A stretch of 64,000 nt of DNA from Margaritifera margaritifera (taxonomy: Eukaryota; Mollusca; Bivalvia; Unionida; Margaritiferidae): contig JAQPZY010001665.1 in NCBI GenBank assembly GCA_029931535.1, positions 613,001-677,000 of the forward strand. Reading direction: 5' to 3'. Positions within the stretch are counted from its first letter, which is position 1, and every line of letters begins with the position of its first letter. The notes below the pieces were generated by a model. That model worked only from the letters and a program-made list of their open reading frames with translations. It was not told where the DNA came from and did not search any database. Below are positions 1 through 11,267 of the stretch, piece after piece. The translations under genes were made by a program, and so were the position numbers.

Positions 1-354
1 AGGTATGAATGATGATGAATACAGAAAATGTCACTTTCTGACACCAAACAAAATAATATCCACTTAGGAATTAATGATCGTTATGCGCCTAATGACAAAA
101 GAATGTACGCTGATCCGCAGTCGTCCACGTGTACTGTAAAATCCCTTCAACAATACATATGTCGTTATGATCCGATCCATCTGCTTATAGCTCCTTTCTG
201 TTGGCCAAGCAAATCTGGGCACACACCTGAAGGTATCTAGTACTTCATAAAGCCTATATCTAAAACAATTTTTTTTTCTTTTTCCGAATTCATGCCTTCC
301 ATCTCTAAATTTGAAACTGCTTACAAACAGAATTAGAGTCTTACTGTAACAATT
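1..354. other. Gene-free stretch at the left edge
   Basis: I see no supported gene, RNA or repeat here. A 70-codon open frame at 28-240 has no splice context or recognisable motif and looks like chance. Confidence 0.5.
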
Positions 355-1300
355 CCAGTGTGGATTATAATAGACTTAAGTACGGCCTTCGACAAGCGTG
401 GCCACCAGAGACAAATGTTCGAAGTACACATAATGGGTATCAATACTAAAGTGATCAACTGGATCAAGGTCTTCTAGGCAGGGCGATCTCAAAGAGTAGT
501 CCCTGATGGCGACTCATTTGAAGAATGTCGGGTACAACTTAGAGTACCACATAGCTTAGTTTTTTGGACCTTGCCTCTTTTTGATCTACGTAAATGATAT
601 GCACACTTCTATCAGCATTAACCTTTGACTATGTTTTACACGATTGTATACCGTACTATTTCCAACACAACAGATTGCAAAAGCTTCCATATTGATCTAC
701 ACCAATTAGGTGTCCTTCAATTATAATAAATGTAAAGCTATTATAATTACAAAAAGACGAAACCATCCATATTCAGCTGTAACTTACAAGGTACCGCCCC
801 GAGATATCAGACTCAACAAAATTATAAGTGAATAAATATCTCCAAAGACCCGTCTTGGAAAAAAAAAAACAACCCCAAACCAACATAATTAATATCAATA
901 CCAAATCAAGAAAGAAGCTAACATTGATCAAGAGAAACATATAAAAGAAAAAGAAAAAAAGAAAAAAAAAGAAAGAAAACAGATAAAAGAAACAGCATAC
1001 AAAACACTGGTGAGACCTCTTTTAGTTTACTCTTCCAATGAGTAGGATCCATTTCAAGATAAAAAATATACACCTAATTAAAATGATTCAATACATGATA
1101 AAGTTATATTTTTAACAACTATAACCAAGCAGGCAGTATAACAACTATTCGAGACAAAGTTCACCTTCCAACACTCAAGGAAAAACGCAGATAGTCTTCT
1201 CTTTGTATGTATTATAAAGTTAGAAACAACATGATTAAAATAGAGTTATTTTCCTACATCCATATCATCAAAAGACTATATCCATAGCGTTCTCTCGTCA
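355..1300 (+). pseudogene. LINE reverse-transcriptase remnant (CR1/L2/Rex-like)
   Basis: Broken reading frames on the + strand resemble the RT domain and C-terminal part of a non-LTR retrotransposon ORF2. Around 361-560, in shifting frames, the sequence shows a motif-A-like stretch (LSTAFDKR), then INTKVINWIK, then AGRSQRVV followed by a DG, which is the usual spacing of fingers/palm motifs in the CR1/L2/Rex-type clades. Around 660-860 and 990-1260 further fragments fit the thumb and C-terminal region, including YKTLVRPLLVYS. Stops and frameshifts occur every few tens of codons, so it is dead. No endonuclease domain, 5' end or 3' tail could be placed. The clade assignment is inference from short motifs; that it is LINE RT debris is fairly secure. 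Confidence 0.6.
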
Positions 1301-1620
1301 GGAATGTAATTCTTTTGCCAATGTGTTGAGCAAAATATGTCACTCAATGTTTCTAAAGTTCCGACAAGCGAGCCAATACTGTTTCGTTTTTTTGACTAAT
1401 TCTTTTCCTCCTTTTACATTTTAACTTTGTGACGGCTGTTGTGACTACTGGCTCTTGATCGTCTGTTTCTAAGTTTTCGTGGCTAGGATCATTTCCCTGA
1501 GACTACTGATTTCAAGGGTATTGTGGAATTCCGTAAATAAGATCACGTTCAACGGGTCTTCGAGGGCAAAGCAAGCAGAATTTATACGAGTTGTCTCGAT
1601 TTTATAGGATGGAAACGTAC
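1301..1620. other. Gene-free stretch
   Basis: No coding, RNA or clear repeat signal was seen between the LINE remnant and the SINE. Confidence 0.4.
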
Positions 1621-1621
1621 C

Positions 1622-1766
1622 ACGTTACTGCCTTGTTTGGGTTTGGTTTTGTTGGTTTGAACGGCACTTTTAACACACTATTGGCAGCCTGGGCGGGGAT
1701 CAAACCCACGGCCATTGGATTACGTCGCAGCTCTTACCAACTGTGCTACCACGCCTCCTCACTATC
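1622..1766 (-). mobile_element. tRNA-derived SINE
   Basis: Read on the minus strand, a tRNA-like head begins near 1,766. It has an A box (TAGCACAGTTGG, 1,737-1,748) and a B box (GGTTTGATCCC, 1,697-1,707). It is followed by a short body and a tail ending GTGCCGTTCAAACCAACAAAACC. The same tail type recurs in the SINEs at 13.7 kb and 16.0 kb. Short A-to-B spacing plus the non-tRNA body and tail make this a SINE and not a tRNA gene. Confidence 0.75.
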
Positions 1767-1839
1767 TCGTTCTTGTGTGAAATCAAATCTCACAAACAGT
1801 AACCTTCTGCAAATTCGTCGTAGGATATATGTGTATTGT

Positions 1840-2420
1840 TGATATCCAATTGTCATGTGGCTTCAAACAATGTAAAATAACATCTCAAGTAATTCTTCTT
1901 GGAAACGTTTGTTTCAAATGGTCTGGTACACAAAGTAAATCCTGCAGTGTGATTGTTGTCATCTTCTGTCCTGAACGTGTCGTTCAACGCTTTGCACGTG
2001 TCGGGTTTCCACACCACACAAGCATGCATTTGTGTGTTCGTGGCTTATTTTCCGTGAGTAGATTCGCTAGTTAGACTCGGTAAGGGTATGTGTCCATGCT
2101 GCTGCTGACTAGCGTGCTATTCAGGTACAAATCCATTTCACTGAACAAAGGATCCATGAAATTGTTGACTGAAGCCACTCTAATTTTCGGTATTGTCGAT
2201 TTTCATTTAAAACGACGTAGGTTTCGGTTTGCCTTTTGATTTCAATCTCAATGGAAGCTGAGGTCGTAATGGACGATACTGAATGGAATTGCACCTACTA
2301 GGATTCTTAAATTGTCATCATCGCAGGTGGCATGGGAAACATATCGAGTTCTGCCTTTGAACATTCGCAAAGTCATCAGCTTTGCTTTTAAATGATGTAG
2401 TAATCAAAACCGTCCAAGTC
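1840..2420 (-). pseudogene. Polinton/Maverick major capsid protein-like remnant
   Basis: On the minus strand, around 2,190-2,060, an open stretch containing VNNF, then a Met-Asp/Tyr-Leu-Asn segment, then a TYPYR-type motif resembles the N-terminal jelly-roll region of the double-jelly-roll major capsid protein of Polintons/adintoviruses. In animal genomes these are often annotated as F54H12.2-like proteins. The match is to a short, characteristic block; an in-frame stop follows directly and the rest is frame-broken. It lies downstream, in minus-strand order, of a penton-like remnant and a small basic-protein remnant, the neighbourhood expected in such elements. Calling the whole interval one gene is inference. 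A capsid-type origin is moderately supported. Confidence 0.5.
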
Positions 2421-2639
2421 TCTTGGCGTTTTGTTTTTCTCTTCTCATTATGCAGTATACGTGTTCTCTTAAACTGTGTATATGCCTCTTTTTGCCGTGT
2501 CTTTGCTGCTGCCTGAATGATGAAGCAATTCCATCGACTGGAGAGTATTGCAAATTTATTGGTGTTTATATATGTCCAGATAGCTCATTTCTTATCTTCA
2601 TCAGCACATTTTCCCCCTTTGTCAATTTTAATCGGCTTC

Positions 2640-2805
2640 TGTTGATCTACTAGCACGATTTGGACGAATTGTTTTTCTTGCGACAGTGCGTGTCTAGTCA
2701 GAGCATGCAGTTCTTTGTGGAAGGCAGTTTTGTAAACTGGTGCGACGGTACGAAAGAGCTATTTGAACACACTGCTCAAACCATATCCTCGCTGTCGAGA
2801 TACTC
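2640..2805 (-). pseudogene. Small basic core-like protein remnant of the Polinton-like cluster
   Basis: On the minus strand a short frame shows an RQRGYGL start followed by an amphipathic, Lys/Arg/His-containing stretch. One stop interrupts it. Its size, composition and place between the penton-like and capsid-like remnants match the small glycine/basic-rich protein found in adintovirus and Polinton capsid modules. The evidence is position plus a short motif only. Confidence 0.35.
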
Positions 2806-2867
2806 GTCGGTGCACGTGATCATGAGTTGCAAGTCAGTCGAAAAGAATCGCCTGCGAGTGTGTAGTT

Positions 2868-3682
2868 TCATGGTGAATATTTCTTTGGCGAACATAATAT
2901 TTTTCCGAGGTCTCCTTTTACACCAATATTCACACTGACAAAATACAATTTGCTGACAGGAAGATAACGTGGATCAGCAAATTCTCGGTGTACGTGATGG
3001 GTATTTCCCGGTTTGTCGTTATCGCTGACTGCAGAATCACTTTCCGACCAAGATGTACTTGACGATACGCCAGAACACAAACATCAAGCTGGGTACTTCG
3101 TTCGATTCGTAGGGGGATCGAAAATACTTGAAGGATCTGATGCTGTTCCCGGTGTTTTTCGTCGGTGTGGGAAATATATTTTCATCCAGAATACCAAACA
3201 AGCTTGTACAAAATTTTGCAGACAGCATTTTCTTCTTGAGACAAAGCCACGCATGGACGAAGAGAGAGTGCGCAGTGGTCAATGTTCACCCGTTTGTTGG
3301 CTCTGGTGAGTGCATCTTTATGCCCATCGTTAATCAGAATGGAAATCGTATCAACGAGATACTGAGCACCAAAATAATATCCTTGAGGAATAGTCATGTC
3401 CTACACATTCAATTCGGCATTGACATTTATTTTCTAAAAAGCCAGATTTTTCCTGTCCAAGTTTTCGAATACTTGTTTGTCTGATATTTCAAGGACGAAA
3501 TACGTATTTTCCCCGTTGATATTCAAGACATGAGGGGGATGAGTGATTTATATCAAAGCTACTTCTCAATGGGCTTCACGGTTTAGTTGTATTTACTGAG
3601 GAAATTTCGTCACAAAATAGCACAATTTGTTGGTGGGAACCATTCATAGAACCATCACTGGGTAAAGTGAACTAAAGTAGGT
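2868..3682 (-). pseudogene. Polinton/adintovirus penton-like minor capsid remnant
   Basis: Three overlapping minus-strand frames together look like one decayed protein of roughly 250 residues. From 3,397 leftward a frame begins MTIPQGYY followed by a Leu/Ile-rich helix, the kind of block seen in the minor capsid (penton) protein of Polintons. Near 3,060 a second frame holds LMFVFWRIV then ILVG. From about 2,970 a third frame holds DPRYLPVSKLYF then a beta-rich stretch, typical of the C terminus. An N-terminal piece with GENTYFVLEISDK lies at about 3,500. Switching between frames implies at least two frameshifts plus stops. The role in an intact relative would be a pentameric vertex protein. 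The family call is from motif recognition, not alignment. Confidence 0.55.
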
Positions 3683-3685
3683 TCT

Positions 3686-3991
3686 TCATAGTTTGAGCTT
3701 TCTTATCTCCATAGAGTCAACCGATTTCAAAGTACTACGTTTCAACTGTTCCAAGGAGTTTGTGTGACTTTTGTTGTTGTGGTGATGGTTGGAGTGACCG
3801 TTGCTGCTACTGTCGGTATATTTCAATGATGGACTGGGAATAAGATAACCAATAAAACTACTGAGCAAAATGATCCACAGTTGCTTATTTTCTTGTTGCA
3901 AATTCAACCTTCTGATAGCAGCTCCACACATAAAACAAGACCACGATCTAACAGAAAAAAACGATATAATTTTGCTCCACACTACCTCCAC
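3686..3991 (-). other. Minus-strand ORF of 101 codons within the Polinton-like debris
   Basis: This open frame has a hydrophobic segment (ILLSSFIGYLI), then an Asn/His/Ser-rich stretch and a basic tail. I do not recognise it. It lies directly upstream, in minus order, of the penton-like remnant, so it may be the decayed start of the same module or chance. Confidence 0.25.
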
Positions 3992-4299
3992 TGTTTTTTC
4001 TGTTTGTGTTTCTTTTTTTATGTTTTGTTTCTGTAGGTCCTGTATTGACGATACTCTTCTCTTGACAGGAGGTTTAACAACATCTTTGCGAATTCTTCTT
4101 TATTTATTCATTGACTTGCAAAGCTTCAATCCAAGGATCGAAACTAGGTCGATAACCTTTCCATAGTATTTGCAAGTGTTTGATGCGACTTTTTTCCACG
4201 TTAACGGTTCTTTGGTCGAGGATGCTTTAGACATCGTACACGTCGTCTTTTTTCTTGGTCACTCGTTGTAACTCAGGCAAGTGAAACATTGTTTTTAAA

Positions 4300-5790
4300 A
4301 CTTCTCCGTTCATATCTTACAATGTATAGACAGCCGAGGGACGTCAACGGACTTGCCCTGTCACTCCAAACAACGGTGTAAACACCCTTTGTCAAAACAG
4401 CGTTTCGTTTTTCTGATGTGAATTCCCGTTGTCAACACCAGAGTAGAAGGATGATAATGACTGCTGCTACTGTGTTTTCCTGGGCAATTCTTCTTCTCAG
4501 ATTTATGTGTGTCTGTGTGCTGGGGTGGATTGTGCAGAAATCAATAAACGCTTCCCCTTCGTTTTGGGTTCTGCCTTGTTCACGATTTCTGCATACGTTC
4601 TTTGAAAGTTCTTTGGAAACGTTCAGTGACATTAGCTTTAGTTTCAGAATGTTCGCTCCTAAAGAAGATGAATGTGCCATTTCTTTAATTCCTCTTGCAA
4701 CTGCTGATTTAGAATTTTAGTGCCTTTTTCCATTTGCAATTGCAGAAGATGTCGATCACTTTGCTTCAACGCTATGCCCAGATCACAAACTAACTCTGAA
4801 CTCGTTTGAATGCATAAGGTACAATGCAAGCATATTTTAAAAAACACTTGATGATGCCCCAACGGTCGTAACAGATTCCTTATTACCATTTTACTTCGTT
4901 TCTTTCTTTAATTCTTTCTTTTTGGTTCTGATGTGGAGGGCGTCAACATCGTCTTGATGAACCCAGCTTTCATTTCTTGTTGAATCTGTGTCAAAGTCGC
5001 TGCAAGACTTTCAGTGATTTGTGTGTTAGCTATGGGTTCGGAAATTATCCAGCTCTTCTCTCACTTTTTATTTTATCGTTTTGGCAGTGTCTGTCATCTT
5101 TGTCTCCGTGGCTGCAGTATTTTCCTAGGTCATCAAAATCATTGGTGCACTGAGAGTGGGATTGCAGGTCTTATCTAAATCTTTCTGGTGAAACGTTATA
5201 AAAGTTAACAATAAGTGTGCGTACCGTTGCGATGTTTCCGTTCCTGACAAGACTGGTGGATCCAACAAGGATTGTAACTCCTCTTATAAGTGAGACATTT
5301 CAGTGAAATTATTGGCCTTTAAATGGTGTATCCGCTGTTTGTACCAGAGGTGGAGGTCCATCTACCGTTAATAAGGAACCAAAGTTAATTTTCGTCCCTA
5401 GATTGAGTCAAGTGCAGTACTGATGTCCTTTTAGAAACGTACTGTTCCAAATTTGGAAGAAGAGTTTACGATCACTCCTTAAAGAGGACCTGCTACTGCT
5501 TCTAACATGGGAGCAGCTATTTCAGCTAACAACGGTGCTATCAGCAGTGGAAGCATTTTTTTCTTTTGGGCCGCTGGAATTTTTTTTTATCGCCATGTTT
5601 CAAAAACTGTGACGATATCTTTCTAATCGTTGTTTATGTGTCTTCGTGAAGAGAACAGTTCCTTTCAGTTCAGACAACATTCGCATGCACCATAGCTGAT
5701 TTCATTCAGAGTTTTATGAATGATATATTTTTGCATCGGTGCATTCACTTCGGTTAACAGTGACAACATTTTTCTGGGTTCTTCCTTCAC
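4300..5790 (-). pseudogene. Degenerate coding-like region, probably further genes of the Polinton-like element
   Basis: The minus strand shows a chain of overlapping frames with protein-like composition: charged, Gln/Lys/Glu-rich helices around 4,690-4,760 and 4,900-5,100, and Ser/Arg/Lys-rich pieces around 5,480-5,700. Frameshifts and stops interrupt them. No catalytic motif (polymerase B, integrase, protease or packaging ATPase) could be recognised. I assign it to the element by orientation, continuity and composition only. Confidence 0.3.
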
Positions 5791-6152
5791 CAAAAAAGAC
5801 TGGCCGCCATGTATAGCTTATCATGGGCTGAAAATCTCGACATCAGACGAAAGAGAGGTGGAGCAGGCGCAGCTTTAGGAATGATTGTCTCTTTTGGTGG
5901 CGTCTTCATCAGACTGGAAAGCACGTTACATAAATCACGTTTAGCTGGTAACGGAGGTGACGAGACTGTTGATGCCATCGTATATGCAGGTTGAGATTTC
6001 CGAGGTAGTGGTCGCGTCGTGGTCTTTGTTTTCTTTCTCTTGACGTGTTTGTGTGTACTAGAGTAGCTGTCTCTGTCTTCCTGTGTCATTTTCTTTCTTT
6101 CTTGCTTTCTTTTCTTTTCATTTCTTTTGCTGCCGTATTGGATTTTGATCAC
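5787..6152 (-). pseudogene. Minus-strand 121-codon frame, Lys-rich N terminus and Pro-rich C terminus
   Basis: The frame starts at an ATG at 6,152. It opens with a Lys/Arg/Glu-rich segment containing a KRKKTKTTTR-type basic patch, continues with a Ser/Pro-rich middle, and ends FSAHDKLYMAASLFW. The neighbouring frames downstream look like its continuation after a shift. I do not recognise a family. It may be the 5'-most surviving gene of the Polinton-like module. A 61-codon + frame at 5,809-5,994 is its shadow. Confidence 0.35.
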
Positions 6153-6590
6153 AGAAATGAACTGTTTTGAGATAAGCTTACATCAAATTTGAATGCCTTT
6201 GTGCACCATTTTTCTGTCTGGTGGTATAAAGTGTGCGAATGAATGCAAATGAGATTTGAGTAAGATCATGTTGAAAAATGTCATGGAATGAGTGAGTGAA
6301 TTTGGTTTCTATAATTTTAAACAGACGAAAACAATGAGGACGACTTGTAAATCACCAGACAACTCTTGTGACTCCAATCATGAAATAAATCAATGCGGAA
6401 TCTCCAATAATCATGGTTAGTAGGTTTTATCGATTAGTAAATACGTGTGTGGCAAATGCGTGGCATCGTCAGAGGCATAATAAAGCCAAGACGATTCCAA
6501 ATTTGTACCCATCACTATTACGTGAGATTTGTCTCTGGAACTTTTGAACAGCACCATACATGGCAAGCTGCATCATCATATGCATGGACA
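6153..6590. other. Gene-free stretch
   Basis: I see no coding signal and no obvious inverted repeat that would mark the end of the Polinton-like element. Confidence 0.4.
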
Positions 6591-7260
6591 TTGTCAAAAT
6601 AGATATTGGTCAGTCACGACAGTCATTGGTTAGTCTTAGCAGGCATCAGTCAGTCACAATACGATCAGTCATAGTAGATCTTGATCAGTTAAAATAGGTG
6701 TTGGGCAGCCAGAATAGGTACTGGTCAGTCAATTCGATGTTTATCAGTCACAATAAGTTTTGGTCAGTCAAAATGAGTGTTGGACATTCAGAATGAGTAT
6801 TGGTGATGATCGGCAGGAATAAGTATTGATCACTAATAATAGGTGTTGGTCAGTCAAATAGGTATAGGTCAGTCAGCATAGGTTTGGTTTGCCACAAGAA
6901 ATTTTGATGATTCATAAATGTGTTGGTCATTCAGAAAAGGTGTTGGTCATTCAAAGTAAATGTTGGTCAGTCATAGTTGGTGTTGATCTTCAGAACAGGT
7001 AGGAGTCAGTCAAATAGGTGTAGGTCTCTGAGAATTGGTATGATCAGTAGAACTGGTGTTGGTCAATCACAGTAGATGTTGAGGAGTCAAAATAGATATT
7101 GATCAGTTGCAATATGTGTTGGTCATTACAAATAGGTTTCAGTTAGTAAGAATAGGTATTGTTCACCAACAATATGTGTTGCTTAGTCGAAATAAGTATC
7201 TGACAGTCAAACTAAGCGTTGGTAAGTCGCACTAAGCGTTCGTCAGTTATGGCGAGTCTG
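6590..7260. repeat. Diverged short-unit tandem array (GGTCAGTCAnAATAGGT)
   Basis: About twenty imperfect copies of a 25-33-bp unit built around TTGGTCAGTCA and AATAGGTGTT run in one direction. Unit length drifts by indels. Nothing here looks coding. Confidence 0.8.
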
Positions 7261-7539
7261 TGTCTGTTATTAGGTGTGTAGTCTATTGTTCTCACTTGGT
7301 AACACTAACACTGAGTCATGCCACACAAAGTCATTATTGCAGATATATAACTTATTATCTTGTATTAAATATTTTTTTAAATTTTCTAATGTAAAATTCC
7401 TCAAAAGTACACGGAGCAGTCAACACAATATTTCTGAATTCGTTGTAGTTATTGCCGGTCTTTGGACTATATTTGTCTGTCTATCCATCCTGTTAAAATC
7501 CCCATGTAAAGCTATACTTACCCTAATGTTAACGTTCCA

Positions 7540-7765
7540 TATATGACTATACTGGGTATACCGGGTCCTAGCATATCCATTTTCCATAAGTCACACATTG
7601 GCCCTAATATTTAATTTATGTTAATGTAATATTTTCGTAAGCCCTATATTGGCTCATTATGTTAAATTTCCATAGAGCCCCATAGTGACATCTGTAATGT
7701 TAAATTCCCTTAAACACCAATATTGGCCCACCATAGGGCACCATAACATGCCCACATTAGCCGTT
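7540..7765. repeat. Weak diverged repeats (CCATAnnGCCC...TATTGGCCC)
   Basis: Four or five loosely similar 45-60-bp blocks share CCATAA/GAGCCC, ATATTGGCCC and TAATGTTAAATTT. This is at the limit of what can be seen by eye. Confidence 0.4.
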
Positions 7766-8596
7766 ATATTTATTTCAATATGACCCCCTTAGCTGCAGAC
7801 GTTACTGTTGCTTGACTTACATACCAAGTGGCAACAGAGTTATGCATGACTCAAACCTTATTTACAAAGAATATTGCATCTTTCCTGTTTCCTTTAAACT
7901 TGTATTAGGAGAGTCTTTAAGAGTTTTTCGTAGAATATGTAACACTGGATAAATGTTGCAATTGCAGAACTGCAGTCACTATAAAAGATTTGTCAAACCT
8001 TTTGTCCTAAATTAATAGAATTTCAAAACCCGTAGGTTGAAGTTGGCTGTCCATTTATTCACAACTTTGCTCGAAATACTCCAATTTTTGCTGATCAACA
8101 GGCAGTATCTGGAATAATAGCCAATATATTTTGTCCAAGAAATGTAGGAGGATGCTAAAGTTAGTGACCTGCTTATTTGTTTCACAGTTTCCACCACATA
8201 GACGTATATAACCGGGTACTCTTTGATTTTGCAATGAATAACATCTTGTATATCTGGCAAAGTAATCAGCACACTGTTTTCTTTTTAAATATGAAACAAT
8301 ACTGTCTTCTTGTTAATTACTCACTGTACTGATTCCATAAAAGCCAATTGCATAACGTTTTGAAAATTCATATGTACGTTCATGCATGCGAGAAGCAACG
8401 TAACGCGTACCGGATGGACATCTGTATATGTGTGTATGTGTCTGTGTGTATGTGTCTGTGTGTGTGTGTGTGTGTTTGTGTGACAGGGTGAGGTAGCATG
8501 TACTGATGTGATATGTCATTGTAACTTCACATCGTCATTGTGCTATGTTTATCAAAAAAAAAAAAAAAAAGATGCACAAACCCTATACAGCACTCG
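7766..8596. other. Gene-free stretch with a TG-rich microsatellite and a poly-A run
   Basis: Holds an interrupted (TG)n tract at about 8,425-8,482 and an A run at about 8,553-8,570. The minus frame at 8,012-8,272 is AT-rich and has no recognisable motif. Confidence 0.5.
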
Positions 8597-9024
8597 CGGC
8601 CGCGTAAACGGTACTTGAATTCTTGAATTCTCCAATTCGCCTTGTATTCAGTTGATCAATCCGCGACCACGTAAACAGCACATAAATTCGCCCTGTATTC
8701 AGTTGATCAATCCGCAACCACGTAAACAGCAATTAAATTCGCCCTGTATTTAGTTGATCAATCCGCGACCACGTAAACATTCCATAAATAAATTCGCCCT
8801 TTATTGATTAATCCGCGACCATGTAAAACAGCACATAAATTCGCCCTGTATGTAGTTGATCAATCCGCGACTACGTAAACATCCCATAAATAAATTCGCC
8901 CTTTATTGATCAATCCGCGACCACGTAAACAGTACATGAATTCTCCCTGTATTTAGTTGATCAATCCGCAGCCACGTTAACAGTACATGAATTCGCCCTG
9001 TATTCAGTTGACCAATCCGCGGCC
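8597..9024. repeat. Tandem array of ~50-60-bp units (TTGATCAATCCGCGACCACGT)
   Basis: Eight units share ATTCGCCCTGTATT, then AGTTGATCAATCCGCG, then ACCACGTAAACA. Two variant unit lengths occur: a longer CACATAAATTCGCC type and a CCATAAATAAATTCGCC type that lacks part of the CAGT segment. Copies are about 85-95% alike by eye, much younger than the surrounding repeats. Confidence 0.9.
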
Positions 9025-9107
9025 AATTCTTAAGGGTTTTGCTATTCCTGAGTGAGCTGGAGATTTAAAGTAGTGTGAAAGTGGTTATCAATAATAAGTG
9101 ATAGCGA

Positions 9108-9172
9108 CGTCTGGGGTGGGTTGGAGTGGGGGGTGGGGTGGGAAATAGGAGCGGATGGTGTGTGGGGTTTGG
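9108..9172 (+). other. G-rich tract with quadruplex potential
   Basis: At least four runs of three or more G occur within 40 bases (GGGGTGGGTTGG, GGGGGGTGGGGTGGG). This meets a simple G4 pattern on the + strand. No function is implied. Confidence 0.5.
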
Positions 9173-9309
9173 GCTTTGTTACTGAACACTCCTAGTCACT
9201 GTATTTAGTGAGGAGAGTAGCTTGCTTGAAGGAATGCAACACAGTCTGTCCGAATGTATTATTCATTTACAATAGGATTGTTTGGGATTGTCTAACCTGG
9301 GTGAGCATT

Positions 9310-10085
9310 GTAGAATATAATAGTCACTTTGCATCGTCGTTAACAATGTTAAAATTTGGCGTTAACGTTTTTGAAATTACGTGTCTTCTACATCTGAGAT
9401 AATTTATCACAGGTCTAAAGTTTAGGAGTTTTTGTTTTGCCTGTCTCACCTATTTAAACTACATACAATTTGTTGCATCATGGTGCACAGTGTTAAAGTT
9501 TTATGTTCAAGTTTTAGAAAGTCACATATCTTTTACATTAGTTCTTACATTAATATGAAACTTTAGGATAATATTACTATGGTCTAAATTGTATACACTG
9601 ATATGCTACGAGTTCATGTCTTGTTTGTCTTGCATGCTTAAGCAAATATGTTAGTTTTCATTGTGAATAATGTTCAAGTTTTGTGTGCAAGTTTTTGAAA
9701 GCTACATATTTTCTACAGTCATTGCTTTATTCAACTAAAACCTTGGTACAATATTTAAATAGGTCTAAAGTTTATACGTTGATATTCTAGGAGTCCCTGT
9801 CTTGCCTGCCGCAGCTGCGTAATCAGAAAGCGCGTTTCATCGTTGTAAACAGTGTTAAAAGCTTTCTAAAGTCACGTCACATACCTTCAACATAGTTTTT
9901 TTTTTTTAACTGAGATTTGGGGACATTAATATAGTTTATGCGCTGATATGCAAAGACTTCCTGTTTTGCATGTCTCGCTTCCATAGGCAGAAAGAAAAAC
10001 AAAACAAAACAAAACAAAACAAAACAAAAAAAAAGTTACACCTGGGTCAGCAATGTTAAAGTTTTGTGTGAAACTTTTTGAAAGT
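9310..10085. repeat. Old tandem array of ~185-bp units
   Basis: Four to five diverged units share CAnTGTTAAAGTTTTGTG, TTTTTGAAAGTCACATAT, TCTAAAGTTTATACnCTGATATGC and TCCTGTCTTGCCTGTCTC in the same order. The last unit is cut by an (AAAAC)n tract near 9,990-10,030. Confidence 0.75.
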
Positions 10086-10439
10086 TAGATACAGAGCTAT
10101 ACTGACAAGCATACGGACACAGGTAAGACACCGGGTTCTGCGGAACACTCGTTTTCTTCAATGTGTTGTAGTTTGACGGAAACACACATTACGAGTCAGG
10201 GAACTTTGCCAATCATGTTGAACTTAACTTTTGTCCATGCTTTTAAGTTGTGACATGTGTCAGGTAGGCCAGTATATTCATAGGCATTTCGCAATTAGAC
10301 TTGTATAACATATGTCAGGTAGGCCAGTATTTTTCCATTAAAATTACTCATATTCTAATGTGACATAGGCCATGTAGGCATGTGTATTTATATACAGATT
10401 GTTTTCTTTTAAAATTCATGTTCTAAAGATCCAGTCTGA

Positions 10440-10832
10440 ATTTACAGTTGTGTTGTTGAAATCAGATATAATTTGAGAATAATTATTTATTTAAAATATT
10501 AATTGGAATTACTAAAGTGCTCATTGACTTTTGGATTAATACACGATTTTGGGATTTATGTGAACTCATTCAAATATATTATGGATTATATCTTTGTGGT
10601 ACATCAGGACATTCAAGGCTATTAGAATTCATTCAGAACATTCTTTTTTTTTGGACTTGTGATTAGGACATTTAGGATTATTGAAAATTTAACTCACAAA
10701 TTGTAAGTGTCTTTTGAATTTCACTTTTTATTATAGGGAAATAAATTGCTTGTTGATTTTACTTGATTTTATTGGTTTCACTTTCTCTCTGTTACATATT
10801 TTAAGACCTAGAGTCGTAACAACATTTAATTA
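10440..10832 (+). mobile_element. Dispersed repeat, possible LTR 3' part (copy 1)
   Basis: This stretch aligns by eye with 31,940-32,358. Shared blocks include TTATTTAAA/TTTTAAATATT, GACTTTTGGATT, TTTATGTGAAC, CATCAGGAC, AATAAATTGCTTGTTGATTT, TTGGTTTCACTTT and the shared end AGAGTCGTAACAA. An internal AATAAA about 90 bases before the shared end, and TATA-like sequence upstream in both copies, would suit an LTR. No target duplication or TG start could be shown. Confidence 0.5.
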
Positions 10833-11267
10833 GTAAATTCCTTGCATGTTCAATATATAATTGATTAATTAGTGGGATCTAGTTCTGCTTGGAATAATAT
10901 TCACAAGGGTGGCGGCTGCATTTAACCATTTTACCCTAAAATGACATACACTTTTTTCTGGGAGTGGCATATACCATAGCAACACTCAAGTATTTTTTTT
11001 TAAACATGAACAGAGAAAGCTAAGCTATTTTTCTCACTTAAGCCGAATTGTCCAGAGTCGTTCTAAACTTGTCACCTGACAAGTTAGGCTGACCATGGGC
11101 TACATTCATGATTTTCTCGCAATTAGGCCGGCTCTAGGTCGCCCCAAACCAGTCTTACTGGTAAACGTGAAAAGTAAACACGTCCAAAGTCGACACTGGG
11201 CTGGCCTTATCTACTAGAGTGAAAGGGTACCAGTCGTGTACTAACACTGTCTTTTTCTAAATTTAAG
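10833..11267 (+). other. Intronic sequence upstream of the sulfotransferase exon
   Basis: I see no gene or clear repeat. A T-rich run (CTTTTTCTAAATTTAAG) immediately precedes the exon and forms the splice acceptor. Confidence 0.4.

Noticed and set aside
1690..1766. A minus-strand tRNA gene
   Set aside because: For the same reasons: tRNA-like head only, followed by the SINE tail.
3128..3484. A 118-codon + frame
   Set aside because: It is antisense to the penton-like remnant, which explains its openness better.
8012..8272. An 86-codon minus frame as an exon
   Set aside because: AT-rich composition, no splice sites and no recognisable motif.
8597..9024. A CRISPR-like repeat-spacer array
   Set aside because: The units are tandem without unique spacers, lengths vary, and the genome is eukaryotic.
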